The position numbers and the translations under genes are program-made. 64,000 nucleotides of DNA from Macrocystis pyrifera. Lineage: Eukaryota > Sar > Phaeophyceae > Laminariales > Laminariaceae. Below are positions 1-21,411 of this stretch, in pieces (position 1 is the first letter of the stretch; each line of letters opens with the position of its first letter). The notes under the pieces are model-generated. The model ran no database searches. It was not told where the DNA came from and saw only the letters and a program-made list of their open reading frames with translations. The stretch covers positions 5,017,901 through 5,081,900 of the forward strand of contig JASSKH010000010.1 of assembly GCA_031763025.1 (NCBI GenBank). Direction: 5' to 3'.

Positions 1-600
1 GTGCCGTTATCATATGAGATACTGCGCAGGATCTATTTGTCACGGTACAGATCCGATCCAGGAAACGTATGCCATAGATCACGCCGATCTATACGGCTTT
101 CACCCTAACTCTGGCCTCAGATCAGGACAGTACCAGCTGCCCCAAAAGAGAACGTGACCTCCAGCAGACCACGAAACAGATCAAGAAATTAGGCTGCCCT
201 GATACACAACAGGAGCTAGACTAGACATGTCAGGCATGTATCTTCCTTGAAACATGCTAAGGTATAAAAGTACGCCATCTTTTTCTGGGTGTACTGACTT
301 GATGATAGTATAGGAGCTCTATACCCCACCCGAAACACCGATTTTGAGAAAAATGTGAGGGCGATGGTTGACGAATAATCTCATGTCCTAAGTAAACAAA
401 CCAACATAAAAAAAAATGTTGCAATAAAATTATAAATAAATGTCATTCTGACGATTTCGGGTTGAGGAGACACTTGATCCAGAAAACGTTTTTTAGTTAG
501 AAAGTTCTACCCCTTTACTGATGCACGCGTCCCCTGACGGATTTAGATCGTTCGCCAAGTGGCGAAGGTATGATCTGTGTTGATCTGTCCGATGTGAAAG
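1..600 (+). repeat. AGATCA-rich dispersed repeat, copy 1; no exon seen
   Basis: The stretch is intronic (upstream of GH5 exon a). Bases 1-140 hold cggtacagatcc, catagatcacgc and related words, and 560-600 hold gatctgtccgatgtgaaaga. Both parts recur in order near 3760, 9895 and 47530, so the segment is probably one old copy with a middle insertion. No exon upstream of base 651 was recognised. Confidence 0.5.
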
Positions 601-650
601 ACCTTCCCCTTTCCCCCCTCTTCTCGTTGCGCTTGGGTGCTGTCGCTCAG

Positions 651-11204
<10,554 letters not shown>

Positions 11205-11640
11205 TGTACCACTGTGAGGCAAAACACACACACGCCGATGATAGCAGGCGGGCTGTCTGTCGGGCACGAGACTGTGTTGACCTCCGTTATTTTTTTTCAC
11301 ATTGGGCCGTGGGCACGTACGATCGTATACATGCGGAGATCCCGTCAACCGAAACTCCCCAGTTATCCCACCATTCTGAGGGAGAGACAAGGTCATGGCT
11401 CGTGCTACGCGATAGATGTACCGCACTTTTTTTGGCGAGAAAAACTCTGACTGACGGGGCTCCTCAATCCTTGCAAGACCCGCTTTCGAGATAGATTGCT
11501 TGGAATGTGTCTGATCTGTCCCCCAAGCGGGACTTCAGCCGTGAAAGGATCAAGGGCATTGACCGCACTTCCCAATACAAATCGCTGGAATGTCATTTCG
11601 TGTTTTACAATATTCTTCTCGTTGTAAACCTACAGCTGTA
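11205..11640. other. 3' flank of GH5 gene; no gene seen
   Basis: Contains the probable 3' UTR and a ctgacggggctcctcaatcc block that has relatives at about 45447, 23770 and 57968; nothing coding was recognised. Confidence 0.5.
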
Positions 11641-12473
11641 AGACCTATGCCAATGGGAAAGCGAAGTATCAATAAAAAGTTTGAATTCCAAAGATATCCG
11701 CCAAAAAAAATTAGAACACGCTTCCTATGGGCACGTTCAGAAAAAAAAAAAAAGTTCCCAACTTTTGGAAAAGCCCGAAAAAAGCAAATCTGGGGCCGAT
11801 GTTGGGCCAAGATCGGCCTGAGAAAAACTCAGGCCGATCTTTGGTTCGAAGCGGCGAGATTCCGAGTCCTCGACAGACATCGATCGACCAAACCAACGAT
11901 TGCGTCATGAATTCTGAACGGAGTGCGCTCGTTAGGGGCTCCGACCCACCCTTGGGTCACCGTCTTCACACAATGGCCAGTGACGTGGGGCGGGCGCTGG
12001 CCAGGCCTGCGATACAAAAACAAATAGCCGCTGGTGTGTACAAAACAGAAGACAAAATTTCTCGATCCGTCTCGAATGGCAAAAAACAGGCTTTTTTTTC
12101 AGGTTTGGGAGGATACCGCAGGACACCGCCGGCAAGCTCTCGCCCCCTAGAGCATGTATTCACTTTCTATCTTCGATGCCGTCATCTATACTCGTTGGCC
12201 TTGCCCGACACCAAGCGGGTTGGCCTTGGGCTGAGTCTACATCGAGATCGAGCATCTATCGTCGCACGAGTTGATTTTTATCAGCGTGTTGACAATTTGG
12301 AACGAGAGAAAACAAATTGCGCCGCCTGCAGCCGTTGGAAAAAAAGAAGGAAAAATCAAACATATTTCCCTTTTTTCCCACAGCGGCGGTACGAGGATAT
12401 TTTCGGCTGTTTTTTTAAAGCAATATTTTTGAATAAAAAGTTTCGGACTTCGCGTTGCCATTGGCATAGGTCT
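11641..12473 (+). mobile_element. 0.83-kb inverted-repeat transposon (family M3), copy 1, with a long ORF
   Basis: Ends are agacctatgccaatgg and ccattggcataggtct, extending imperfectly for about 60 bases. A plus-strand frame open from 11727 to past the right end reads SGEIPSPRQTSIDQTND, ERSALVRGSD and RALARPAIQKQIAAG. The second copy at 38607 keeps the same frame over about 80 codons. No known transposase motif was recognised. Target duplication not clear. Confidence 0.82.
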
Positions 12474-12689
12474 AAGCCATGGGATTATTCTCGTCTTGAT
12501 TTTTTTTTTTTTTGTCGGCTTGGGTGCCACTGCTATTAATAGTGAGCTCCTCAAGTGATAAAAGAGAGCCTCATAAAATTTTCAGAAAATAGTAGGCGCT
12601 GTGTGTCCCTCTACCATAACCAGCGTCTTCTATGAGGTACTGGCAAGGCTTACCCTGGACCGGACCGGGTACGGTGATCGGTCTGTGTC

Positions 12690-12827
12690 TCTCTTACCCC
12701 GGTAGCTCAATCGGTAAAACTTTCATAAAATGCCGTTCTCCTTTGTGCCCCCTCCCGGCGCACCGGATGCGCGGTCAATGGTCAAATGACTAAGGCACGC
12801 AACAAATGAGTACGCCCCCCCCCCCCC
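12690..12827 (+). mobile_element. C-tailed retroelement end (type A), possibly with a tRNA-like head
   Basis: The 3' part, ggtcaatggtcaaatgacta then aacaaatgagtacg plus 14 C, equals the LINE tail at 13470-13525 and 62291-62360. Upstream, ccccggtagctcaatcggta looks like a tRNA D-arm/A box at about 12700, but no clear B box follows, so a SINE head is only suggested. Confidence 0.6.
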
Positions 12828-12911
12828 TCTAGGGCATTACAGGGATGCGAGGGTCTATTACAATATGACCATACGACTACGGCCATGCATAACATTGAGT
12901 ACACCCCCCCC
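12828..12911 (+). mobile_element. C-tailed SINE-like end (type B), array copy 1
   Basis: Block gggatgcgagggtctatt, catacgactacggccatgca, then gagtaca plus a C run. It follows directly on the type A tail before it. Confidence 0.75.
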
Positions 12912-12927
12912 GGCCGGTGCTGCGCCT

Positions 12928-12993
12928 CCAAAGGAATGCGTGGGTGAAATGACTGAGGCAAGCAACAAATGAGTACGCCCGCCCCCCCCCCCG
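12928..12993 (+). mobile_element. C-tailed LINE end (type A), array copy 2
   Basis: aatgcgtgggtgaaatgact, then gcaagcaacaaatgagtacg and C runs broken by single G bases. Confidence 0.75.
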
Positions 12994-13000
12994 CCCCGCC

Positions 13001-13085
13001 GGCATTGCGAGGATGCGACGGTGAATAGTTATACGACCTCAGCCATGCATTACATGAGTACCCCCCCCCCCCCCCCCCCCCCCCC
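13001..13085 (+). mobile_element. C-tailed SINE-like end (type B), array copy 2
   Basis: gaggatgcgacggtgaatag, acgacctcagccatgcatta, catgagtac and 27 C. Confidence 0.75.
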
Positions 13086-13525
13086 GAGATATACCAGTAG
13101 CCGGGAGGAGGAGGCAGTAGATGCACAGATGTCCCCGTGTGGCAAAGCCATAGAGGGTAGAAGTCACATAGTAGGAGGAAGGTGAAATGTACGAGGAGGA
13201 ATGGGATGTGTTAGAAGACGAGATGAAGCAAATAGACGAATGTGACATGGAGGAGTTTGATACACTAGATAGCAAACGAGAAAACGATCGCTCTCCTAGG
13301 AGATAGATGGTGGCCACAGGCGGCGAAACAGGAAGGGGATAAGATTAACAAAAAAAATCTATGTAATATATGGAAACAACGTAATGAGCGCCCAATTGTT
13401 GGAGGTATCTGTATTAGGAGTAGGAACGGTGCTCCGTCTCGAAAGGGATGCGTGTGGTCAGTGGTCAAAGGATTTTAGGCGAACAACAAATGAACACGCC
13501 CCCCCCCCCCCCCCCCCCCCCCCCC
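13086..13525 (+). mobile_element. LINE 3' fragment with C tail (type A)
   Basis: About 440 bases homologous to the 3' end of the minus-strand LINE at 62291-62720: ccgggaggaggaggcagtag, gatgcacagatgtccccgtg, a gatagatggtggccacaggc block (WWPQ in the intact copy), aaacaacgtaatgagcgccc, then aacaaatgaacacg plus 27 C. It is 5'-truncated, as usual for target-primed LINE insertion, and its frame carries several breaks. Confidence 0.88.
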
Positions 13526-14490
13526 TTGCCGCCACCGCCTTCTGCCATCCCCTTTTTCTCGTAGGGGGGATTTTCCGCACCGACCATGGGCTACCAGGAG
13601 GGGCGCACCGAGACTTGATAGCCGAGGCATCCATCTGTACTGTTCCCATGGCACTGTTACTGGCTACAATCTTTGTGGTGACGAGAAACTAGTCTTTTCG
13701 TGTGCGCCAAGACCTATTTGTCCTTAGTGTACTAGTTTTAGAGTAGGGAAGCGGTCAGTCCAGGGGTTGACCCGTGGTCTTCTGACGTATTCGCTACTGC
13801 CTGACGGCCTGCTGTAGTGCGGGGGGACTAATGTTGTAAGCAGAGCCCACGGCGGACCCAAAACCCATGTATCCCCCTCATGTTTAGGGCACCCTTTTTG
13901 GGTATGGTGACTGTTGCTATTCCCCCCCCCCGTGATATGTCTTGAGTCATCTTCGTGCACGTTCGGGCATCAGGCCGCGGTTACTGTGCGTTGTCGTGCG
14001 GCGCGGTGTGGTGCTTCCAGGTCGTAACTACAGCAGCAATATAATAGTAACCTTCGGGTATTTGAAAAAACGAGCAAAGAAGAAACAAAAACTACTATTG
14101 TTTTGTAAATCTGTGAGACCGAATCTTTCCTCAAAACTAATTTTTGCAAGCTTGGGTGTAACGTAGAGCTTGGATGATTTTCTGTGGCGTGTTCGTAGGT
14201 AGCGAAGTCGTGTTAAACGAAACGTGTCCGATTTGGTAGACCAACTACCGTATAAAAGTTACGCGCGCAACCCGTAACACGCGAGATCGAAGCATCCCTA
14301 CCGGTACGTAGTATCACGCACAGCGAACAAATACGTGTTTCGACGAGTACCTCGATCTCACAGCTGACGTGTTTTTTTGTCTTGTCTTTTCAATTTTTGC
14401 CGGGATCTCCATGGTTGATTCCATTGGATACCCTCCTCTTTCTGGCCCACGATATACTACCTGGCACCTGGCAGCATTTTTTCATGTGGT
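13526..14490. other. unassigned intergenic stretch
   Basis: Short open frames only; no homology, splice-consistent exon or clear repeat ends seen. Confidence 0.5.
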
Positions 14491-15160
14491 GGTGCCCTAC
14501 CAAGCGTTTTGATCCTTGGCCGCCATGATAGCGCCAGGCCGCGGGTGCTGCGTGTCCTGGTGCGGCATTTCGCTAGGGTTCACTCCGCGGTTGATTGCGC
14601 ATGGTAGAAACCTTGGTTTGCGTCTTCCAAGGCTTTTGATCCTTCACGTCTACCTGGTACGTATGGTAACGTTTTCGCTGTGGGTCTCCTAAGTAAGGCG
14701 TTCGCCCTTTCCTGGCCATGGGAGGATGTTTGCGGGGTGTCTGCCAAGGCCTTCGGTCCCTTCCAGCCATGACAGCATGTTTGCTACTGTATGTCTGCTC
14801 ATGATTTTGGTGGTCCCTGACCGTGGCGACATTTTTGCGGTGTGTCTGCCAAGCCTTGTACTCCTTCCTGGCTACGGCAGGAAGTTTGCTTTGTGTCTGC
14901 CTACGCTTTTGATCCTTGCTGGCTATCGTTTACCATGGTATACATTTTTTTGCTTTTGATTCGTGACTGCCAAGGCTTTGTTTGACCCACGCCGGCCATG
15001 GCGGAATTTTGCTGCGTGTCTGCCCGAGGTTTAGAAGAGTCGTGGGCTAAGGTAGCTTTTTTGTTGTGTGTTTTGACCGGAGTTATTGACCCTCGCTGAC
15101 CATGGCGGCGTTTTTGCGGCGTGACTGTGTAACTGTCAAGCAAGGCGTTGGGTGCTTCGT
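14491..15160 (+). repeat. old minisatellite, ~66-bp unit, about 10 copies
   Basis: Units share cctggccatggcggcattt, ttgcggtgtgtctgccaagg and cttttgatccttcc, each 15-30% diverged. A unit of 66 bases preserves frame, so a plus-strand frame shows a 22-residue repeat (FAVCLPSLVLLPGYG). No start, splice site or homology supports a gene. Confidence 0.75.
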
Positions 15161-15237
15161 GCGACAAACCGGGGTGTGGGCTTCCTGCCTTTTCCCTCTC
15201 CCTCCCGTCCCCTGCCGGTAAACATTGTTATAATTTT

Positions 15238-15342
15238 GAGGGGGGGCATGGTAATCAGAACCAAATATTCTCAGTAAAAATGCTGGAATATGTAGATTTT
15301 TTGTGTGTGCGATGGGTCCTGATTACTGTGGTCCTCCGCAAG
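15238..15342. mobile_element. MITE M1, divergent subfamily, copy 4
   Basis: Ends gagggggggcatggtaatca and tgattactgtggtcctccgc. It shares aatgctggaatatgtag with the truncated copy near 49266, which together define a subfamily. Confidence 0.75.
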
Positions 15343-16744
15343 AACGGTGTACCTGGCACCGGGGTGTTCATGTTACCGGCTGCAGCATGTGGTTCGTCCT
15401 GAAAAAATCGCCCTCAAGATGCCCGCTTAAAAAAATCGCCCAAAAGATATCTGCCTCATAATCTCCGCTTCAAGATCTATCTGCGCCTTGGAATTGTTCA
15501 CCAATGGGTACTCACCCGGTGATAAAGCCAATACACTTGGTCGTATCTCTGGTATACCTGGTAGTATATTATCGACAGTAGGGGTATGAGCTCGCTTGAG
15601 TTCCACCCCTAGTTATTCGCTGGCGACAGAAGCCAACTAAGTGACTCTAGTACGGCTAAAGTCAGGAGAGTGTCAAGATCAGGGTTGGGACACTTTGTAT
15701 CCCTTGGCAAGTGTGCCTATTGAGCAGGTACTCGTTGGTACTCGCGTGGGTTGTTCGCTTAGAGATAGAAGAAGAGCAGCCTTATTCCTTTCGTGCACGT
15801 GGAGACTGGGAGCAAGGCTCGTGCCTCGCTGGGAAACCCCCTGGTTTTCTTTTCTCAGTTTGTGGAACTCAGTCTCTATTTTGGTAATTGCAAACATGTC
15901 TCTCTCTCTGTATGTCTGTCTGACTGTCCGCAGACACAAGGAAACTCCAATCCTCGCAAAATCTGGCCCAAAACCGCTCCCGACGTTGACGTGTGTACCG
16001 CGCGAATCGATAGCGGACACACATACAAGAGGCCTGGGCCAACTTTCGGGTTCGACAGAGCCCTGCGCGTTGAGCTACGCGACCCAGCCTCACCGGGGGG
16101 ACAATCGCGTGTAGACAATTGCCTGTGCCAGAGTCGGTACGAGCATCGAATTTTTTCGCGAATTGGCTACAGCGCGTCGATCGTAGCAAAAGTGAGATCG
16201 CCTCATAGAAGCATGGCTCGCTCGGCGCGGCTAACGGCGTCAATGAAGTCGGTTGCCCGCCGCTCGCAAAGGTCGAAGATGCGGCTCCTCCAAACCCACT
16301 CCCACACCTCTGAACGGCAAGATAGCGTTGCCGGCCAGGTACGTAAAAGAAGAGAAAGAAAGGAAGACCTAGCCTTAAGGGGCAGGAATGAATCGTCAAC
16401 GAAAGCCATCGTCATGCCACCCGCAACGGGGATAAGGCGAGAATATGTCCAATGACCGACCTTTCAGCTTCATTCAAAGCAGTACCATAACACGAGCGAA
16501 GCGAGCCAGCCCAAAAGCCCCCCCCCACCGGCTGCCCCCGGCCGAGCGGGCCCCGCTGGAGGCGCGCCGCCGGAAGCAAAAATTACGGTATTTTATGTTA
16601 TCGTTTACTACCTGATCATACTAATTCTAAGTAGATCTTTCCCATGTCGAAGCCAATCTACCTGGTCTTATCTCCCGAAAAACCTTGAGGCGGGTGAAAA
16701 GTGAGTACCACACTGTACATGGCCCGGGGAAACCCAATCATTAA
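15343..16744. other. unassigned intergenic stretch with a possible exon
   Basis: Long overlapping open frames on both strands at 15640-16455 reflect GC-rich sequence; the only coding-like part is 16203-16310. Near 16040-16100 the minus strand has gcgtagctcaacgcg and tcgaacccga, a tRNA-like remnant. Confidence 0.45.
16203..16310 (-). CDS. possible small terminal exon, unrecognised
   Basis: A minus-strand frame reads EVWEWVWRSRIFDLCERRAT and DFIDAVSRAERAMLL before TGA at 16203. The stretch is GC-rich with coding-like codon choice and follows tgccgttcag. No upstream exon or family was recognised. It could be chance. Confidence 0.3.
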   Translation of the reverse strand, partial: EVWEWVWRSRIFDLCERRATDFIDAVSRAERAMLL

Positions 16745-16852
16745 TATTTCGGGGGTCCATAGTAAATAGGACCAAATGTTGCTAGTAAAAATAGGTAAAT
16801 ATATAGTTTTTTGTATACCATAGGTCCTATTAACAATGGCCCGTCGTGATAG
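16745..16852. mobile_element. MITE M1, copy 5
   Basis: Bounded by atttcgggggtccatag and caatggcccgtcgtgatag, with the family core accaaatgttgctagtaaaa. Confidence 0.88.
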
Positions 16853-17069
16853 TAGTCTGGTATAAATTCGGCTCTAATTTCAATTTTTTTTTTCTGAAAC
16901 CGTGGGTGCAGTTTTGAAGCGGGTCTACTCGACAGCAGGCAAATATGTTTCGATGGCAACCGGATGGGTTAGCCCTCGTCAGGCTACCTCTGGAGGAGCG
17001 GCACCAAGACGCTTGATCGTGACGGCATCGTGCGGTACCTTGTTTGCAGTTTTGTTTTGATAGCATTAT

Positions 17070-17179
17070 TATTACGGGGGTCCATAGTGAATAGGACCTA
17101 TGGTGTACATAAAAACCTACATATTTAACTATTTTTACTAACAATATTTGGTCCCATTTACTATGGTCCCCCGTAATAG
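17070..17179. mobile_element. MITE M1, copy 6
   Basis: Bounded by attattacgggggtccatag and ctatggtcccccgtaatag; opposite orientation to copy 5, 220 bases away. Confidence 0.92.
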
Positions 17180-18734
17180 CTGTAAGACGGACAATTTCGT
17201 CGAAATTAGTCTTCGTAAGCCGTTTGTGAAAGGTACTTCGACCTTAGTTGCGGCTCTGGTTCTTGGTTAAGTTTGCCCCCCCCCCCCCGCAAGCCGCAGG
17301 GTGACCCAACTCAATCGATTCCGTTTGTTTAGGCTAGCGGCAGGTACCTGCGGAAAATATGCCGCTATTGTGTGTTTCAAGTATTTTTCCAGCGGATTGC
17401 ATCGTACGGAAAAGGACAACGCGACGCGTCGTGGATGATGATCCTGGGCAAGAACAATAATGCCGCAGCTCCAGTCTCCGTCATCTTTTATATAGTTAGC
17501 TATTCCAGTTTCGTCGAGTCATAAGAAGGCCCTCATTGGAGCTCCCAAGATAAATATCATCTTCGGGGCTTCTACGTACCTACCTGGTACGATATTTTAT
17601 CTTGCGCCCAGGGAGTGCATCTATCTGGTCATTTAGCTGCTGCAACCAAAAAAGCGTGAACGATACAGAACTTTCCAATGTATACTTGCAAACATACCCT
17701 GCTCTAAATCCGGTAGTTTGGGGAAAAAGCGGGAGCGAGCGTGGTTCCACGTGGTGGATGGGTGAAGGAGTCTCCTCGCATCCAGACAATGCACCCCCAA
17801 CCTTGTTGTACTACTGCAGCATACCTAACGCCTGTGCGACCGACCTCGCTGTTAGGGGGCAGCGACGAACACACAGACAGTGATGGTTTTGGGGGTTTCC
17901 AACCATCTACCAGCAGCGTGAGCATTCATTCAGCAGTACGAGACATCCATAACAATGTTGCACCCCAGTTGAGTGGGACTGGTTGCGTTGTGCAGAGTAG
18001 CTCGGGCACCCATTTGTATCACGCACCAACCACGCAGTGACCGTTCGTCGCTGTCACCCGTCACTTTTTTTTTATCGTCAATTTTCCCCCTCTTTTTGAA
18101 GTCTTGCATCCAGACAATCATATAATACAACGAATGCACCGCTGCTGCTGCAGCAATGCTGCTGCTGCTGCTGCTGCCAGTGTACCTGGTACTATTTGCA
18201 ATACTCAAGCGGGAAATACAACGGTGGTATTGGCCTATGATGTGCGGCCATGTCAGCAGTAAAGGGACTGCCGTACAGAGGAACCCAGATGACAAGTGTT
18301 GGCCAGCCCTCCTTTCTTTTGCGCTTCAAGGGTATCCAGGAGTGAATGTATGTCCCCTCCCCCCAAAAAATAAATAGAATGACGCCCCCCTGGTGCACGG
18401 ACGGGGGCGCATCCAAAATGTCGCAATATATATCGAACCTCATCCAGGAAGAAACACTTCGTAAAACGTAAAACATCAATCGCCAGTTTTGTTCTGATGA
18501 ATACCACCGTCGACCCCGAAAATGCTGCCACTTCATCAGCTGGAGTGAAACATATCCCCCTTGCCCGGCTTTGCTTCGCACTCTCTTTACGCGAGAAACC
18601 TTGACAATCTCCGTATCCGTATCATACCACGGATCCATCGTACACATTGTACCTCTCGCGGTTTTCCTAGCATACCCATAAATTCAGTCTTACTACCGGT
18701 ATGTGTCTCCTCCTATTTATCCTTGAAACGTCTA
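17180..18734. other. unassigned intergenic stretch
   Basis: Holds a short CTG run (about 18140-18180) and no recognisable exon. Confidence 0.5.
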
Positions 18735-19715
18735 CAAGATGATAAAAGTCCAGGGCTTACCTACTGCATGTAGTGTGCGAAAACGTGCACCATATATCTA
18801 AATACCAAGACGTCTCCATGTCGACAATAAAATCCCTGTGCTGAGTACGAAAAGGTCTCCCACAACGATAAAAATCCAGCCAGCCGTGGGGTAGGAAAAC
18901 GCCTGCATCTCGACAAAATCCAGTGCGATCAGTATAAAACCGCCTATATACGGAATGACAGCATCCAAGTATGAGTAAAAAATCACCTACCAGGTACCAA
19001 GTTAAGAATAGTAGACCGAACGACAAAGTCCGGTGCTCAGTACGATGAAATAATTTACCCGGTGATTTCAAAGACCCGTGCTTCATCAATATGTCCGCGT
19101 GAACGTTGAACTCCAGTTTTTCTGGGATGTTTCCAATGTCACCTTTACTACCCCAGCCCGTATTATACTAATATTAGTATAGGAGGTTTTACCCTCAGCA
19201 GCTTTCTGGGCAATCAGCCGCTCGTCACAGGTGCTTTTCTTTCTCCCCTCCAGTACAGTACAAGCCTTCATCTTATCGAGCCGAGGGTTCAGCATTCCCA
19301 CTGCTTGTCGATTTTCATCGATTTTATGCTAACTTATGCCGTCGCGTATATTCCGCGACAAGAGAAAAAGACACAGAGTAAATAACCTTCTTGCTTTGTT
19401 GAACCAGTACTCAATCAAAATGTCCGCATGTCTTTCCATGTCCAGCTCAACCAGGACGACCGCATGGCCAATACAACTTGAGCTCAGTGCTTGGACAAAA
19501 ATGTCTTCACGTTCACGACGATATATAAATATCCAGTTCCGAACACGAAAACATCAAACATGTCGATAAAAGTCCAGTTCTTATACCAAAAAACTTTATT
19601 AACCGTACGAAAACATCTACAGAACGATAAAGTGAAGATTGTGACAACGAAACAATCGATCAATGCGAAAACGGCTACATAACCATATAAAGTTCCTGTC
19701 CAGCTGTGGGAATAT
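18735..19715 (-). repeat. old minisatellite, ~45-60-bp unit, decayed
   Basis: The word acgataaaagtccag and variants recur near 18740, 18820, 18864, 18914, 19021, 19564 and 19622, each followed by cagtacgaaaacgtct-like sequence. The minus strand reads as hydrophobic repeats such as ALDFVEMQAFSYPTAGWIFI. A SINE fragment interrupts it (19138-19335). Confidence 0.65.
19138..19335 (-). mobile_element. old fragment of the tRNA-derived SINE
   Basis: Minus strand holds the body blocks atcgatgaaaatcgacaagc, agtgggaatgctgaaccct, gtgacgagcggctgattgcc and aggtaaaacctcc-like sequence, more diverged than copies 1-3 and missing the head. Confidence 0.7.
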
Positions 19716-21171
19716 AAAAAAAACAGCCCCGCCTTTCGACACCAAGGGAGGGCGGGGGGGGACTTTCTCGCGCACAACCCATTCCCACACAAATTACATA
19801 CCGGAAAAAAATCCGGGGAAATAGGTGCGCGCCAATACGCCTGCTGAATTATAGCGTCAAGTCATGTCTCAAGTAAGCCAGCGATCATGGTCGGCAAACA
19901 CGTATCCGTGGCACATTTTTAGCTTTCGCTGTCCGCGCCCTCGTCGTTTCAACGAACGGCTTGACGACGGGCATCTATCTATCCAGCTAGCTCCCGAGCG
20001 CCACGGGCTGACACCCTTTCCCCAACTCAAAACAACCCATGTCCCAGCGCGCACACTGCGCTACTCAATGAGGCGGCTGGGCGACGGGCATACCCATCCA
20101 GCCACCGAGCGTCACGTCACGGGGTGACCTGACCCAGAAAAAAAAATGCAAACTCTAACCCTTCTTCTGTTTCTTCGCTCGCCTTTCTTGTGCACACGGC
20201 AAAAAAAGCAATCGTACGGGAACCAGCTCCTCGCCAGCAACTCTTCTCTATCCCGTAAAGCTCCTTCCCTTTGTACAAGAAATACGTAATCTTATGAACA
20301 CCTCCATCCCTATGCCGCTCACCGTATCCCAAGCACATCAAGCAACCGACCAACGCACCAACCAGCCAACCCTCGCACGGCTCCCGGCGTACGGTTTACG
20401 CGGTGTGGCGCACCGCTTTACCGCCCCTCTCAAAATGTTTACGCCCCTGAAGGCCAACCCATGTAAAAAATTGTAGAGATGTGTACAGCACATGACACAA
20501 TACCAAGAAACACGGACGCTGGCACAACCAGGGGTTCTTAAGCTAGCCCGGGCTGGATTTCTCGTTGATCTGTGGGGAATGGTGTGTGTTATATACTAAC
20601 CTCAAGATAACCCTGTCAAGGTTTCATTTTTCCCTCATCGTCTCAAGCCTGCCTTTTGTCGCGTTCGTTTTTCTAGAATTCAAAATGTCCCGTATTGTAC
20701 GTACAGGTGTGTGTAGGCCTAGCCCTTGTCGTGCCAAACGAGTGAAGCCTGGGCAACAGGGACACTGACGGATCTCCAACCCTCGTCTCTCCCCCAGCAG
20801 CGCTCACCACCTGTTATTCGGAGATAACCCATTCAATCGTTGAAGGCTAGTGCATCCGAATGTCTCTTTGGCCACCGCACACAGACACACGTCCGCGTGC
20901 ACCTTGCTCCCGCTTGACATCCTCATTACGCCCGGACCCGACTCCAAGCGGAACTGAACCCTACAAACTGATCTGACCCTGGGTAAGCTAACCAGTCGCC
21001 GGCAGGGTCTACCAACCTACCCCCATCCCACGCCCACCAAACTTGAGGCACCAAAATTGACAGTCAGTCACAGGCCCATAGCCAGTAAAAAAAAATCGTC
21101 AAACAAGTGGTAAACTACTCTCCTCGCCCCCGCCCCCTTGCCCCCGCCCCGATACCCGCCTCCCAGAGGGT
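19716..21171. other. 3' flank of mTERF gene; no gene seen
   Basis: Contains two imperfect copies of a cggct(t/g)gacgacgggcat block (about 19950-20130) and otherwise short frames without support. Confidence 0.5.
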
Positions 21172-21411
21172 TCATGTGCCCCTCCCATCGAGCCAGCGGT
21201 TGAACTGGGCGTCGGTGTAGGTGGACACTACCCACTTGTGCGGGCCAAAGCGAGGCTCGATCTCCTTATCTCGCATCTGCTGGGCTCGTGGCATGATGCG
21301 CTTGTCTAAGCTACGGCTGAGGATAGAAGGACAGGACATCACCGCGGCCTTGATCTCTTCCAGCCCGCCGCTCATGTCTGCCGTGAAGAAAGCTACCGTG
21401 GGCTCTAGGTT
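21172..21411 (-). CDS. mTERF last exon
   Basis: 79 codons plus TGA, acceptor ttgcgcag. It reads NLEPTVAFFTADMSGGLEEI, AAVMSCPSILSRSLDKRIMP and ends with VVSTYTDAQFNRWLDGRGT. Confidence 0.9.
   Translation of the reverse strand, partial: NLEPTVAFFTADMSGGLEEIKAAVMSCPSILSRSLDKRIMPRAQQMRDKEIEPRFGPHKWVVSTYTDAQFNRWLDGRGT

Noticed and set aside
16030-16105. Possible tRNA on the minus strand
   Set aside because: D-arm-like and T-arm-like words are present but too close together for an anticodon arm; no cloverleaf.
15641-16455. Long overlapping frames on both strands (up to 220 codons)
   Set aside because: Open on both strands because of base composition; no family or exon structure apart from the short 16203-16310 piece.
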